A stretch of 64,000 nt of DNA from NCBI GenBank assembly GCA_002364755.1, contig DEZI01000034.1, positions 6,516 through 70,515 of the forward strand, in the 5' to 3' direction. The translations under genes and the position numbers were made by a program. Shown here in pieces: positions 1 to 8,730 of the stretch. The number at the start of each line of letters is the position of its first letter. The first letter of the stretch is position 1. The notes below the pieces were generated by a model. That model worked only from the letters and a program-made list of their open reading frames with translations. It had not been told where the DNA came from and did no database searches. The DNA comes from Stenotrophomonas maltophilia. Its GTDB lineage: Bacteria; Pseudomonadota; Gammaproteobacteria; Xanthomonadales; Xanthomonadaceae.

Positions 1-44
1 CCAACGGTCGGCACCTACCTACAGCGCGGGTTTTTTGTTTTCCG

Positions 45-69
45 GTAGTGCCGGCCGCTGGCCGGCAAC
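45..69. repeat. SMAG/REP-type palindrome
   Basis: A GTAG-headed stem-loop: GTTGCCGGCC/GGCCGGCAAC-type arms lie just downstream of the lpxO stop. A half of another unit (CCAACGGTCGGCACCTACC) starts the window at 1-19. The GTAG head plus short palindrome is the form of Stenotrophomonas SMAG elements. Placed at a gene end, it may affect mRNA 3' ends. Confidence 0.7.
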
Positions 70-86
70 CCCATGAACAACCGCAA

Positions 87-995
87 TCAGATCGCCCAGA
101 TACCGGCAATCACCGCCACCACCAGGCCCCACTTGATGACCTGGTAGGCCACCACGCTGCGCTCGCGCAGGGCCTTGGCCTTCAGGCGCACCTTGTACAC
201 GCCACCGAAAGCCTTGTTGACGCCACCGGTCGGGTCACCCGGCAGGTTCGGCGAAGCACCGCCGGCCAGCAGGGTCGACGCCACCGCGCGGTTGAACAGG
301 CCCGGCAGGCCGAAGCGCAGCGGGCGGGCGATATCGCAGAACAGGATCACGCGGTCCTGGTCGGTCTCGTTGTGCGCATGGTGGATGTAGGTCTCGTCGA
401 ACATCATCCATTCGCCATCGCGCCAGCTCTTCTTCACCCCGTCCACCACGATGTAGCAGCCATCGTCGTTGGGCGTGCTCAGGCCCAGATGCAGGCGCAG
501 CGAACCGGCGAACGGGTCGCGGTGCGGGCGCAGTTCGCTGCCCGGCGGCAGCTGCGCGAACATCGCCGCGCGCACGTCGGGAATCGATTCGATCAGCGCC
601 ACGGTCTTCGGGCACATCGCCCTGGCCGACGGATGCGAGGGGCCGTACCACTTCAGGTAGAAGCGCTTCCAGCCACGGCGGAAGAACGAATTGAAGCCGG
701 CATCGTTGTAGCTGCTGGAGGCGGCGATCTTCTGCGCATCGCGCAGCGCCAGCGCCTCGTCGCGGATCACCTGCCAGTTCTGCCGCAGCGGCTCCAGTTG
801 CGGGAGCTCCTTGCCCGGGTCCAGGAACGGCGTGGTCGGCACCTTCGAGAACAGGTACATGATGACGTTGATCGGGGCCATGAAGCTGGAGTGGTCCAGC
901 AACTGGCGCGACCAGCGCGCGCGGACCTTGCCGCGGTATTGGATGTACAGCACGCAGGCCACGAACAGCGCTGCCAGGACAATCTTGATGATCAA
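87..995 (-). CDS. lpxO: Lipid A 2-hydroxylase-like dioxygenase LpxO
   Basis: Aspartyl/asparaginyl beta-hydroxylase-fold Fe(II)/2-oxoglutarate oxygenase. LpxO 2-hydroxylates a secondary acyl chain of lipid A at the inner membrane. An N-terminal hydrophobic anchor spans about residues 2-20. The HxD iron ligand pair is at about H158/D160, with a distal His and Arg in the segment ETYIHHAHNETDQDR (about 201-215). I start it at a TTG (995-993), because GGAGGA sits just upstream and the 302-aa product matches the usual LpxO length of about 300. The longer in-frame extension to 1217 has no family-like sequence. It is divergent from a kinase-like gene, suggesting an LPS-modification pair. The substrate is inferred from the family. 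Confidence 0.85.
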   Translation of the reverse strand: MIIKIVLAALFVACVLYIQYRGKVRARWSRQLLDHSSFMAPINVIMYLFSKVPTTPFLDPGKELPQLEPLRQNWQVIRDEALALRDAQKIAASSSYNDAGFNSFFRRGWKRFYLKWYGPSHPSARAMCPKTVALIESIPDVRAAMFAQLPPGSELRPHRDPFAGSLRLHLGLSTPNDDGCYIVVDGVKKSWRDGEWMMFDETYIHHAHNETDQDRVILFCDIARPLRFGLPGLFNRAVASTLLAGGASPNLPGDPTGGVNKAFGGVYKVRLKAKALRERSVVAYQVIKWGLVVAVIAGIWAI

Positions 996-1435
996 AACAC
1001 TTTCCTCCAGCGAGCGCCGGACAGGGAAACGAACGATGCGGCCGCGCGGCCTGCACCAGGGGGGACGCGGCAGGGGACGGCGACGTGCCGGGTGGGGGCG
1101 GCCGCCGATGTCGCGGGTTAACAGCTTATGGTCGGCAGCCGCTGCGCCGGGGTCAAGCTGCTCGTGCATGACGACCAGCATGTCCCTGCGCCGAACCCGC
1201 GCCTCGATCCCAAGCAACTGAAATAATTGGCATTTGCCTCAAGTGAGACAGAATTGTCCGAAATTGCGCGACGAACTGTTCCAGCCACGGCACCGACATT
1301 TCGCCGACAAGGCGTGGATTAGCGAACTACGCGGTACTAAAATTCACTTAACGAAAGTTTAGCTACCTCCCCCAGTCGTACCGGTTCGCTTGACGCTGCA
1401 GCGCCACCCACCGGGTCGTCGTCCGAGACCCCGCC
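996..1435. other. Divergent intergenic region lpxO / kinase-like gene
   Basis: A 440-nt gap between divergent starts. It becomes AT-richer from about 1210 to 1365, so both promoters probably lie there. A GTTTA half-site (1357-1361) follows CTTAA (1347-1351) with a 5-nt spacer, faintly like a PhoP box, but one half is poor. No RNA gene or convincing ORF was seen. Confidence 0.4.
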
Positions 1436-2092
1436 ATGACGTCCACTGTTTCCCCCTCCCCGTCCTGCGGCGATGACGCCGTGGCCCCGCTGCTGCTCAA
1501 GCGCGGTGAACGTTTCCTCGCCCCCGATGTCTACCGCACCTGCCTGGACGGCCGTCCGGCGGTGGTGAAGGACTATTCCCGTTACCGCGGCACGCCGGTT
1601 TCGCTGATCGCGCGCCTGATGGTGCGCCGCGAAGCGCGCATCCTGCAGCGCCTGGGTGGCTGGAAGCACGCCCCGGCCCTGCTCGGCACCCTCGGCGGCC
1701 TCGCCCTGGGCATGGAATTCATTCCCGGGCAGACGCTCAGCACCGCGCAGGCGGTGGGCAATGAAGTGTTCGACCAGCTGCAGCACGCGCTCAGCCGCCT
1801 GCACGCGGCCGGCATCACCCACAACGACCTGCACGGCACCAACGTGGTGGTGAGTGGTGGCGTGCCGGTGCTGCTGGATTTCACATCGGCCTGGCGCGCC
1901 CCGCGCTGGCTGCGCCGCAACCCGCTCAGCCGACAGATGCGCCGCAGCGACATGAAGAACCTGCTGAAGATCCGCCAGCGCGTGACCGGCCAGGCACCGA
2001 GCGCCGCGCAGGCTGCCCTGGTGGCCGACCCGGGCTGGGTCGCGGCCGTGCGCCAGGGCTGGAAGGGGTTCTACAAGTGGGCGAAGCGGTAG
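1436..2092 (+). CDS. Small RIO/Kdo-kinase-like protein
   Basis: A 218-aa protein with the core of the eukaryotic-like kinase fold. VVK (K45) is a candidate ATP lysine. The catalytic loop HNDLHGTN (about 129-136) supplies Asp131 and Asn136, and LLDFT (about 147-150) replaces the usual DFG. Basic residues dominate the C-terminus. Proteins of this size and pattern occur among LPS/Kdo kinases and RIO-like kinases. Facing lpxO, a role in phosphorylating LPS or lipid A core sugar is plausible but inferred. The stop codon TAG lies inside a GTAG-headed SMAG palindrome (2093-2111). The start ATG has no strong Shine-Dalgarno. Confidence 0.75.
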   Translation: MTSTVSPSPSCGDDAVAPLLLKRGERFLAPDVYRTCLDGRPAVVKDYSRYRGTPVSLIARLMVRREARILQRLGGWKHAPALLGTLGGLALGMEFIPGQTLSTAQAVGNEVFDQLQHALSRLHAAGITHNDLHGTNVVVSGGVPVLLDFTSAWRAPRWLRRNPLSRQMRRSDMKNLLKIRQRVTGQAPSAAQAALVADPGWVAAVRQGWKGFYKWAKR

Positions 2093-2111
2093 AGTCGACC
2101 GTTGGTCGACT
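2090..2111. repeat. SMAG/REP palindrome overlapping a stop codon
   Basis: AGTCGACC (2093-2100), GTT loop, GGTCGACT (2104-2111) form a perfect 8-bp stem. Its GTAG head contains the TAG stop of the preceding gene. Confidence 0.75.
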
Positions 2112-2178
2112 GCCCTTCCATCCGCACCCGAAATGCCCGCGCTGCGCGCGATAGTCGACCAGACGCCACGCGGCGCGC

Positions 2179-2517
2179 TTACAGCGCGTCCGCGTCCAGC
2201 TCGCCGGTACGAATGCGAACCACGCTGCCCAGGTCGTACACGAACACCTTGCCGTCGCCGATCTTGCCGGTGCCTGCGGCCTTCACGATCGCCTCGACCA
2301 CCAGTTCCACATGGTCATCGGTCACCGCCACTTCCAGCTTCACCTTCGGCAGGAAGTCGACCACGTACTCGGCGCCACGGTACAGCTCGGTATGGCCCTT
2401 CTGCCGGCCAAAGCCCTTCACCTCGGTCACCGTAATACCGGTCACCCCACGCTCGGCCAGCGCTTCGCGCACGTCGTCGAGCTTGAACGGCTTGATCACC
2501 GCCATGACCATCTTCAT
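2179..2517 (-). CDS. glnK: P-II family nitrogen regulatory protein
   Basis: A 112-aa P-II signal protein, an intracellular trimeric sensor of 2-oxoglutarate and ATP/ADP that tunes ammonium transport, glutamine synthetase adenylylation and NtrB. The signature KGFGRQKGHTELYRGAEYVVDF covers the T-loop, with the uridylylatable tyrosine at position 51 and the C-terminal KIGDGKVFV ATP-site motif at about 86-95. GGAGA precedes the ATG. It is divergent from ubiK. No amtB follows it, unlike the usual glnK-amtB pair, so glnB is an equally good name. Confidence 0.95.
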   Translation of the reverse strand: MKMVMAVIKPFKLDDVREALAERGVTGITVTEVKGFGRQKGHTELYRGAEYVVDFLPKVKLEVAVTDDHVELVVEAIVKAAGTGKIGDGKVFVYDLGSVVRIRTGELDADAL

Positions 2518-2651
2518 CGTCGATCTCCTGTGTTCCGGCGTGGAGGATAGCGCCTGAACGCGCGCGGCGCGAAACCACGGCCGCCTGTGCGGGCGCGCGG
2601 CCCGCAAGTATCCTTATGCAGGAACGGCCTGCCAGGCCACGGAGTCCCCCA

Positions 2652-2906
2652 ATGATCGACCTGAACCACCTCGATGACCTCGCCCGCCGCCTGAGCGACC
2701 TGGTCCCGCCGGGCCTGCGCGAATCGCGCGAGGAACTGCAGGCCACCTTCAAGACCGCGCTGCAGGCCGGCCTGGCCAAGCTCGACCTGGTAACGCGCGA
2801 AGAGTTTGAAGTGCAGCGCGCGGTGCTGTTGAAGACGCGGGAGAAACTGGATGCGCTGGAAGCGACTGTGCGTGAGATTGAGGGGCGGGATTCACCCCAG
2901 GGCTGA
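2652..2906 (+). CDS. ubiK: UbiK/YqiC accessory factor (BMFP)
   Basis: An 84-aa acidic, helical protein with a C-terminal coiled coil (about 50-80), typical of the YqiC/BMFP family. UbiK binds UbiJ and supports aerobic ubiquinone biosynthesis; earlier work described membrane fusogenic activity. The start at MIDLNHL follows GGAG; an upstream in-frame ATG at 2616 lacks a ribosome site. In Pseudomonas the order is amtB-glnK-yqiC-comM; here comM lies about 8.5 kb further on, with an accessory block in between. Confidence 0.85.
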   Translation: MIDLNHLDDLARRLSDLVPPGLRESREELQATFKTALQAGLAKLDLVTREEFEVQRAVLLKTREKLDALEATVREIEGRDSPQG

Positions 2907-2935
2907 GCGCTGCCCCCGGTAGAGGTGACAGGGAT

Positions 2936-2962
2936 GCGACCTCCGGCCTTAGCAGAGGTCGC
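2936..2962. terminator. Hairpin between convergent ubiK and the rSAM gene
   Basis: GCGACCTC (2936-2943) and GAGGTCGC (2955-2962) form a perfect 8-bp stem with an 11-nt loop. It lies after ubiK and overlaps the frameshift-restored end of the rSAM gene. There is no clear U-tract. Confidence 0.5.
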
Positions 2963-2976
2963 GCCCATAGCAGTGA

Positions 2977-4026
2977 CTAGCCAGTGCGGGTAATCAGCGG
3001 ACACCCAAGTTCTGATGCGTCACCTGACAGAAAGCCTCGCGTCCAGAACTTCATCTTCTCAGGGTCCAAGGCTACCGTCCCGTCTTCAGCCAGGGCCCCA
3101 ACCACGTTACCCTCGCTGTCCAGCGCCACGGTGCACTTCCCAATACGACCATCCGCTCGGATAAGCATGTGGTTGGGTTTGGCTGCATAACACACGTGAC
3201 TGACGCGGAGACCCGACTCCTTCAGTGACTGGAACGCCGGGTTCGACTCTGAAAGCCCTGAAACCGAAACCTGGCTCTCAAACTCAGCTTCGACTCCATT
3301 CTCGACACAGACGCCCTCAGCTTCAAAGTGCGCCTGCAGGAGCTTGGATATCCGGACCGCCTCGGCGTGCGTAATCATCTGTAGAGACTCGCCCTTCCCG
3401 CCAAGATTGGATATGTCGCGCAGAAACACCGTGAAGCGTGCATCTACCTTGAAGTCGCCACACAGTCGGCGCGAAAGCCGCATCAGACTCTCTTCATTGC
3501 CCGGCATGATGTGCAGCCGCAGCATCACCGTGAAGTTGAGCCTGGATGCCTTCATCGCAAGCAGGTTCTCGTAGATCCGATGAAACGTGCCAGCCCCAGA
3601 GGCATATCGTCGCGTCAGATCATGAGCATCCGAATCGCCATCCAGTGATATCTGAAAGAAGTTCACGCCAAGCGTCACCAGTTCACTGAACAACGGCGGG
3701 GTCAGCTCAAAGCCGTTCGTGGTCATGCTGCAATCCAGCAGCGTGAGAGCCCCTGAGGAAGAGTGCGAGTGGAAGTCTCGAGACAACTCCAGAACGACAC
3801 TCTTCGCTAGAAGTGGCTCACCTCCAAACCATTCCACGCGCAGCTCTTTCAGCCCATGCTGTTCCACACGCCTGCGCACCAGCGCCTTGATTCCGGCAAT
3901 GGTTGGCGCACGCATTCGACCGATTTCAAAATCCTCGTAGCAGTAGACACACCGAAAATTGCACTTCTCGGTTGGCATGATCGTCAGCTCCAACCGCCTG
4001 TTCAATCGTTCCTGAAAGTTTTCCAC
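2977..4026 (-). CDS. Radical SAM/SPASM RiPP maturase, 3' frameshift suspected
   Basis: A 349-aa radical SAM enzyme with CNFRCVYC (C22, C26, C29) binding the catalytic 4Fe-4S cluster. It also has WFGGEPLL and SLDGD-type strands of the TIM barrel. A SPASM domain begins at C279 and C298, with C342 in ELGCPL. As read, the protein then ends in ITRTG. Removing one base near 2994 continues CPL into LPALASHCYGRDLC and a TAA at 2951-2949, restoring two terminal cysteines typical of SPASM auxiliary-cluster ends. It therefore may be a sequencing error, a fresh inactivation or a natural truncation. It follows the C39 exporter by 19 nt in one operon with the Cys-rich precursor at 8731-8916. A thioether or other crosslink on that precursor is inferred. 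Confidence 0.9.
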   Translation of the reverse strand: MENFQERLNRRLELTIMPTEKCNFRCVYCYEDFEIGRMRAPTIAGIKALVRRRVEQHGLKELRVEWFGGEPLLAKSVVLELSRDFHSHSSSGALTLLDCSMTTNGFELTPPLFSELVTLGVNFFQISLDGDSDAHDLTRRYASGAGTFHRIYENLLAMKASRLNFTVMLRLHIMPGNEESLMRLSRRLCGDFKVDARFTVFLRDISNLGGKGESLQMITHAEAVRISKLLQAHFEAEGVCVENGVEAEFESQVSVSGLSESNPAFQSLKESGLRVSHVCYAAKPNHMLIRADGRIGKCTVALDSEGNVVGALAEDGTVALDPEKMKFWTRGFLSGDASELGCPLITRTG

Positions 4027-4045
4027 CTACCTCTCCTTGTAGCTG

Positions 4046-6118
4046 CTACCCCACCCTGATCACACGCACCCCCTCCGGTAGAGTGGAAACCCGGTGCGTC
4101 ACAATGATCCTCGTCATCTGCAGTCCCAAAAGGACATTCATGATCTGCTGCTCCGCCTCGTAGTCGAGCTGGCTCAACGTCTCGTCCAGAACCAGAACTC
4201 TCGGCGCCCGATAGAGCGCGCGCGCCAACAGAAGGCGCTTCTGCTGGCCACCGGACAGCAAACGCCCTTCATCCCCCACCTGGGTTGCAAGCGCCATCGG
4301 CTGGGACGATGCAAAATTGTCAAGGCCCGCATCAGCGAGGCATTGCCATACGCGCGGGATATCAGCCACCTCCCCAAGCGTGATGTTCTCAAGCACAGTC
4401 CCTGACAGCAGGGTGTCCTGCTGGAGGACAGTTCCAATCTGGCGGCGCAGGAGGGGCAAGTGACAGGCCTTCACGTCATGGCCGTCCACTTCAAGCACGC
4501 CGTCTGTCGGTGCCACCAGACCAGCCAGGATGCTCAACAGCGTTGACTTACCCACACCCGACGCACCAACGATCGCTACCATCTCACCCGGTCGAATGGT
4601 GAGGTTTACATCCTTGAGCACCCAGGGATCATCGACGGAGTAACGAAAGTGGATCCCACGACAGACAACGGACGGCGCAGGACATCTGTCGCCCGCCCCC
4701 GCCCAATCCGCACATTCCTCTGCGGGCTCGGAGAGCACCTCCGAGATTCTCTGCAGATGCACCCGCGCCATCTTTACATCCATCACTTTCGGTACGAGCG
4801 CACTTGCGCGCTGGCAGATCATTTCGACATAGATGGTCACGGCGACTAGAGCGCCGACGGATAGAGCTCCGCCATCAATCGCCAACACGCCTGCGTAGAC
4901 CACGAGGACCTTCAAGAGACCGAGAATCACGTCGCTTCCAGACTGCGAAAAGATAGCCATGCGCTGAAGAGAAATACTCGCTCTGATAAGTGACGAATTG
5001 CCCCTGCGAAACCGCTCACCCCTGAGCCGCTCCATTCCATTCAGCTTGACCGTCTGCGCTGCACGAACGGTCTCGATCACCTCACGGTCCTGCGATGCGA
5101 GCCTGTTTGCGAGCACGTTGCACGCGACGCCTACACGACCTGACATGGATACCCGAACAGCCATGCACAAAGCCGCTCCAGACGCAGCCATCACCGCAAG
5201 CGGGAGGCTATAGGTGCAGCACGCCGCCAACAGAATGAGCAACGCAAGCGCATCGACCGCGCATTCCACGATCCGGGACGATGCAAGCTCCTGAACTTCG
5301 TGCACCGATCCCAGCCGCGAGATGACATCTGCTGGATGCCTGCGCAGAAAGTAGGACGGGGGAAGCTCCAGTACCCGGCCAAACACATTGTTCGAAAGCC
5401 CGCCGACAATCGAGGCACCCAGGTCTGCATTGAGCAGAGCGCGGATGGAAGCAGCCCAGACCCTCGCAATCGCAATGAAAGCGAATATGAGCAACAGGCC
5501 TTCCGCACTGAATACTCCAGTGCCCCCCAGACCATCTACCGCGGACTGGATGTACAAAGACGCTGCGACCGTAAGCAGCTCCGCCACTAAAGCTAGAAGC
5601 AGTATCGGGAGGTACCGGAGCCTGCGTGGACGCATTTGTGACGTCAGTGCCGACCAGGGGCTTGGCTCCACCGGCATGTCTTCACACTGTCTGCTACCGC
5701 CAGTAAACCGAAGCAGTGCGCCGGAGAATCGCTTCTCCACTTCGGCGCAGGAAAGAACAAGCTCACCGACAGCCGGGTCGAGCACAAGAAACTGCTCGGA
5801 TCCAAATCGCTCGACGACCACGAAATGGCAGTCATCAACCAGAATAATGCAGGTCGCATCAAGCTTCCTCAGTGCTGACCCGGTTCCGGCAAACACGCGG
5901 TGCTGCAGGCCAAGGTCGCGAGCAATCTCCGAGAGACGAGCAACCGTCGTACCTCGAAGTGAAACCTGGTATCGACGCCGCAGCCAGCGAAGGGATACCC
6001 GCCGATCGTATCTGGCAGCGATCATCGCCAGGCAAGCCAAACCACACTCCGTTGACTCGGACTGAAGGACCACGTCTCGACTCCCAAGCATCCAGCGATT
6101 CGACAGCCCAAGCACCAT
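4046..6118 (-). CDS. C39 peptidase-containing ABC exporter (PCAT)
   Basis: A 690-aa bifunctional transporter that removes a double-Gly leader and exports the cargo. The N-terminal C39 protease has Q19, catalytic C25 in TECGLACL, H98 in DDCHFVV and D114 in LDPAVG. About six membrane helices follow (about 165-430). The nucleotide-binding domain has Walker A GASGVGKST (about 518-526), signature LSGGQ (about 621-625), Walker B LVLDE (D645/E646) and H-loop H675. Ribosome site GGAGA precedes the ATG. No HlyD/MFP partner gene adjoins it, which a Gram-negative exporter usually needs. Its substrate is probably the precursor at 8731-8916. Confidence 0.95.
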   Translation of the reverse strand: MVLGLSNRWMLGSRDVVLQSESTECGLACLAMIAARYDRRVSLRWLRRRYQVSLRGTTVARLSEIARDLGLQHRVFAGTGSALRKLDATCIILVDDCHFVVVERFGSEQFLVLDPAVGELVLSCAEVEKRFSGALLRFTGGSRQCEDMPVEPSPWSALTSQMRPRRLRYLPILLLALVAELLTVAASLYIQSAVDGLGGTGVFSAEGLLLIFAFIAIARVWAASIRALLNADLGASIVGGLSNNVFGRVLELPPSYFLRRHPADVISRLGSVHEVQELASSRIVECAVDALALLILLAACCTYSLPLAVMAASGAALCMAVRVSMSGRVGVACNVLANRLASQDREVIETVRAAQTVKLNGMERLRGERFRRGNSSLIRASISLQRMAIFSQSGSDVILGLLKVLVVYAGVLAIDGGALSVGALVAVTIYVEMICQRASALVPKVMDVKMARVHLQRISEVLSEPAEECADWAGAGDRCPAPSVVCRGIHFRYSVDDPWVLKDVNLTIRPGEMVAIVGASGVGKSTLLSILAGLVAPTDGVLEVDGHDVKACHLPLLRRQIGTVLQQDTLLSGTVLENITLGEVADIPRVWQCLADAGLDNFASSQPMALATQVGDEGRLLSGGQQKRLLLARALYRAPRVLVLDETLSQLDYEAEQQIMNVLLGLQMTRIIVTHRVSTLPEGVRVIRVG

Positions 6119-6139
6119 TGTCTTCTCCTGGATACGCGG

Positions 6140-7375
6140 TCATCGCTGGCTAAACGCCAGGGCAGGATCAACCTTGGCCGCGCCCAAAGCGGGAATCAGA
6201 GCGGCGATCTGGCAACTCAGCAGCGTCAGTCCCGCACCCAGCGCCACCGAAGCGGCGCTTACTGCAGCCATCTCAAGCTGAAGTGCAAGAAAACGGTTGG
6301 CCGCTATGGCCAGCCCTGCACCCAGGATCACGCCAAGCCCGGCGACAATGGCACTCTCCACCGCAAAGAGGGCCACCACGTCACGTCGGGATGCCCCAAG
6401 CGCGCGCCGGATGGCAATCGACCGGTGTCTGGCAGAGACCCAGTAATGACTCATTCCGAACACCCCCAGCGCTGACGAAACAGTCACAACAACAACCACT
6501 GCCAGCAACACACTTGACCTGGATGCGTCCTTGGCGAAGTGCGCTGTCCTGAGCTCGGACACGGTGCGAACCGGCTCCTGTACAAAGCCCGGCATGGACG
6601 AGGACAGGGCGCGAGTCACGGCCAGCTTCGCCTCCAGATCAAATGGCGCGCTTCGACGGACGGCATACAGCCCCCCGATACTCTGGGTATCGATCTTCAC
6701 TTCCGAGATCACGGCCTCGTAATCGCTGGCATCACCGGTGGATGCGCTCCTGAAGTCTGCCGTGATACCCACGACTCGCAGGGTCAGTGGATAGCTGCCC
6801 CACACCTCGGTGTGGATCATTTTTCCAACAGCGTCCCCCGCAGGGAAAAGGCGCTCGGCGAGACTCCGGGTGACGACCGCAGGTACGGCCAACGTGCTGT
6901 TGGGCTCAAGTACGTCCTCTACGGCAGGTGCCTGCAGGCTATCCAGCGCGACGCCCTGGACAACTGACGTACCCAGTACGCTCGCTAGCTGCCCGCTTCC
7001 AAAGTAGATGTACGGGCGCGCTGACGCATTTCGGTGCGACGTTTCCAGCCGCACCGCCCCACGCTCCACCGCAAAAGGGACCGGGCCGAGTGCTGCGGCG
7101 CTGATACCTGGCACGTCCCGCAGTGCACGCAGCCCAGCGCCCGAACTGGTTGCGGCATCGTCGAAGCCGATGACGCCTATGTTCTGCACCACGGCGATAC
7201 GGGCCTCGCTCAGGCCGGACTCGGCATCGATGCGCTCCGAAGCCTCCAGAACAATTGTGGATATGTTTGCAAGCACCGCCATGGAAACTGATATCTGAAG
7301 CACCATGAGGCCAACGACCGTGAGGTGCTTCGACACCGTTCTCAGCGTCGTCATCATCGCGTGAATCACCGCCAT
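6140..7375 (-). CDS. MacB/FtsX-type ABC permease, second of a pair
   Basis: About 411 aa. There is one N-terminal membrane segment (about 15-40), then a MacB-PCD-like periplasmic region, then three C-terminal helices. The FtsX-family segment RSIAIRRALGASRRDVV follows the first of these. I start it at the ATG (7375) preceded by GGGGGAAG. This overlaps the end of the upstream permease by 10 nt, so the two are translationally coupled. No MacB-type ATPase or MacA adaptor is adjacent. It may pair with the first permease for export or self-protection using an ATPase encoded elsewhere; this is inference. Confidence 0.85.
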   Translation of the reverse strand: MAVIHAMMTTLRTVSKHLTVVGLMVLQISVSMAVLANISTIVLEASERIDAESGLSEARIAVVQNIGVIGFDDAATSSGAGLRALRDVPGISAAALGPVPFAVERGAVRLETSHRNASARPYIYFGSGQLASVLGTSVVQGVALDSLQAPAVEDVLEPNSTLAVPAVVTRSLAERLFPAGDAVGKMIHTEVWGSYPLTLRVVGITADFRSASTGDASDYEAVISEVKIDTQSIGGLYAVRRSAPFDLEAKLAVTRALSSSMPGFVQEPVRTVSELRTAHFAKDASRSSVLLAVVVVVTVSSALGVFGMSHYWVSARHRSIAIRRALGASRRDVVALFAVESAIVAGLGVILGAGLAIAANRFLALQLEMAAVSAASVALGAGLTLLSCQIAALIPALGAAKVDPALAFSQR

Positions 7376-8664
7376 GGCACTTCCCCCATGCGCAACGATA
7401 CGAACCGCTGTCTGGCTCTCCACAGCGGAATCGACGCCGACAGAAGTGCAGACAACGTCGCGATCAAGGGGCACAGGGCCACGTACCACCACGCAATGGA
7501 AAGGTGCGATGCATACGCACTGGAGAGATCCTGCACGACCCGGAATCCGAGGAGGACCATTGGAATGGAAACGAGTCCTCCGGCGGCCCCAAGCACGGCT
7601 GAATGAACGGCGAGCTGCCTAACGATGTCTCCTCGGGTTGCGCCAAGCGACCGGCGAATGGCGATCTCCCTGGACCGACCCACGAAGCCAGCCAGGAAGA
7701 GCCCGGCGGCATTCACGAGGCAGATGACCAGGACACCGGCTGCGAACCATAGCTGTGTACTGACTTCATCGGGAAGAACGTCATTGATCGCCAGCCACTC
7801 CTTGAGCGGTGCCACGCGGGAGAACACGTCAGTGGCTCTGCCTGATTTGACCTGCGCGAGCCCATAGCGGTGCAGCGCACTGCTGAAAGCGCCGATCGCC
7901 TGCTTATCGTTCAGCTGTACCCATAGCTGCAACCAAGCGCACGATGCGCTCTCCGGATCCTCAGGGACGCCGTCGCGACAGGACATCGCGCCCATGCCGT
8001 AGTCCTTTGGCAGCGCACGCCATGCCGCCAGCGGGATGTAGAGACGTTCGCTCTCCGCGTAGGCACCGCCTCGAAGATCGTGGAATCGTGGAATGGGATT
8101 CCAGTCCTCCACCACGCCGACGATGGCGAAGCTCCGCGTGGCCAGTTCGATCTGTCTGCCCACCGCAGATTCCGATCCAAACAACTCCCTCGAGAGTGAT
8201 CGCGAGATCACTGCAACGCGCGCTCCATTCTGGTCATCATCGGATTGCCAGAAGGCTCCGGAGAGCAGCTTCAGGTCGAGCAGGGCTTGCGCACCTGACG
8301 TAAAGCCTCGAACGGCAATCATGCCTAGCGGCCGATCCGTTCCCATGGGCCTGTAGGGAAGCCAGGATGACGACGTTGCTACACTCGGGAAGCCGGTGAG
8401 TCGAGTGATCTCCTGCACATCGTGCAGCGACAGCACAGGCAGCGGCCTTGCAGAGCTGGATCGTGCTGCTTCATCTCGCAGATCAAGCTCCACGTGATAG
8501 AGATAATGACTGATGCTGGGTGCGGGGTCGCCCCCGAGACCGATCCGGATCAGCAGCATCGTGGCAAACGCGCTTATGCCTGTCGCTACGGCGAGCACGA
8601 TCAGGATGCTGAGAAGTTTCGATCCATGGATGCCGGACAGTGCGAGTTCCAACGCGTATCGCAT
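7366..8664 (-). CDS. MacB/FtsX-type ABC permease, first of a pair
   Basis: A 432-aa permease with a membrane segment at about 17-40 and a large extracytoplasmic MacB-PCD-like domain. Three C-terminal helices carry the FtsX signature REIAIRRSLGATRGDIV. AAGGAGAG before the ATG at 8664 decides the start; the in-frame extension to 8727 would run into the hairpin. It follows the precursor gene by 66 nt, separated by an attenuator-like stem (8693-8719). Its partner is the downstream, overlapping permease. Only 2 conserved FtsX helices plus the periplasmic domain support the family call; the substrate is unknown. Confidence 0.85.
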   Translation of the reverse strand: MRYALELALSGIHGSKLLSILIVLAVATGISAFATMLLIRIGLGGDPAPSISHYLYHVELDLRDEAARSSSARPLPVLSLHDVQEITRLTGFPSVATSSSWLPYRPMGTDRPLGMIAVRGFTSGAQALLDLKLLSGAFWQSDDDQNGARVAVISRSLSRELFGSESAVGRQIELATRSFAIVGVVEDWNPIPRFHDLRGGAYAESERLYIPLAAWRALPKDYGMGAMSCRDGVPEDPESASCAWLQLWVQLNDKQAIGAFSSALHRYGLAQVKSGRATDVFSRVAPLKEWLAINDVLPDEVSTQLWFAAGVLVICLVNAAGLFLAGFVGRSREIAIRRSLGATRGDIVRQLAVHSAVLGAAGGLVSIPMVLLGFRVVQDLSSAYASHLSIAWWYVALCPLIATLSALLSASIPLWRARQRFVSLRMGEVPWR

Positions 8665-8692
8665 GCGTTGCTCTCCTTGGTATGCTGAAAGA

Positions 8693-8719
8693 GATGCACC
8701 GCCGCGAGGACGGCGCATC
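8693..8719 (-). terminator. Attenuator-like stem between precursor and transporter genes
   Basis: GATGCaCCG (8693-8701) pairs with CGGcGCATC (8711-8719) apart from one internal mismatch; on the transcribed strand TCTTTC follows. It would let the abundant precursor mRNA end early while some transcripts continue into the transporter genes. Confidence 0.5.
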
Positions 8720-8730
8720 GTTTGCAAGTC

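Noticed and set aside
48..1121. Long plus-strand ORF of about 357 aa opposite lpxO
   Set aside because: Arg/His/Gln-rich shadow of the antisense strand of a clear lpxO gene; no family features.
1347..1361. PhoP-box-like CTTAA-N5-GTTTA
   Set aside because: Only one half matches the consensus and there is no second site; too weak to call.
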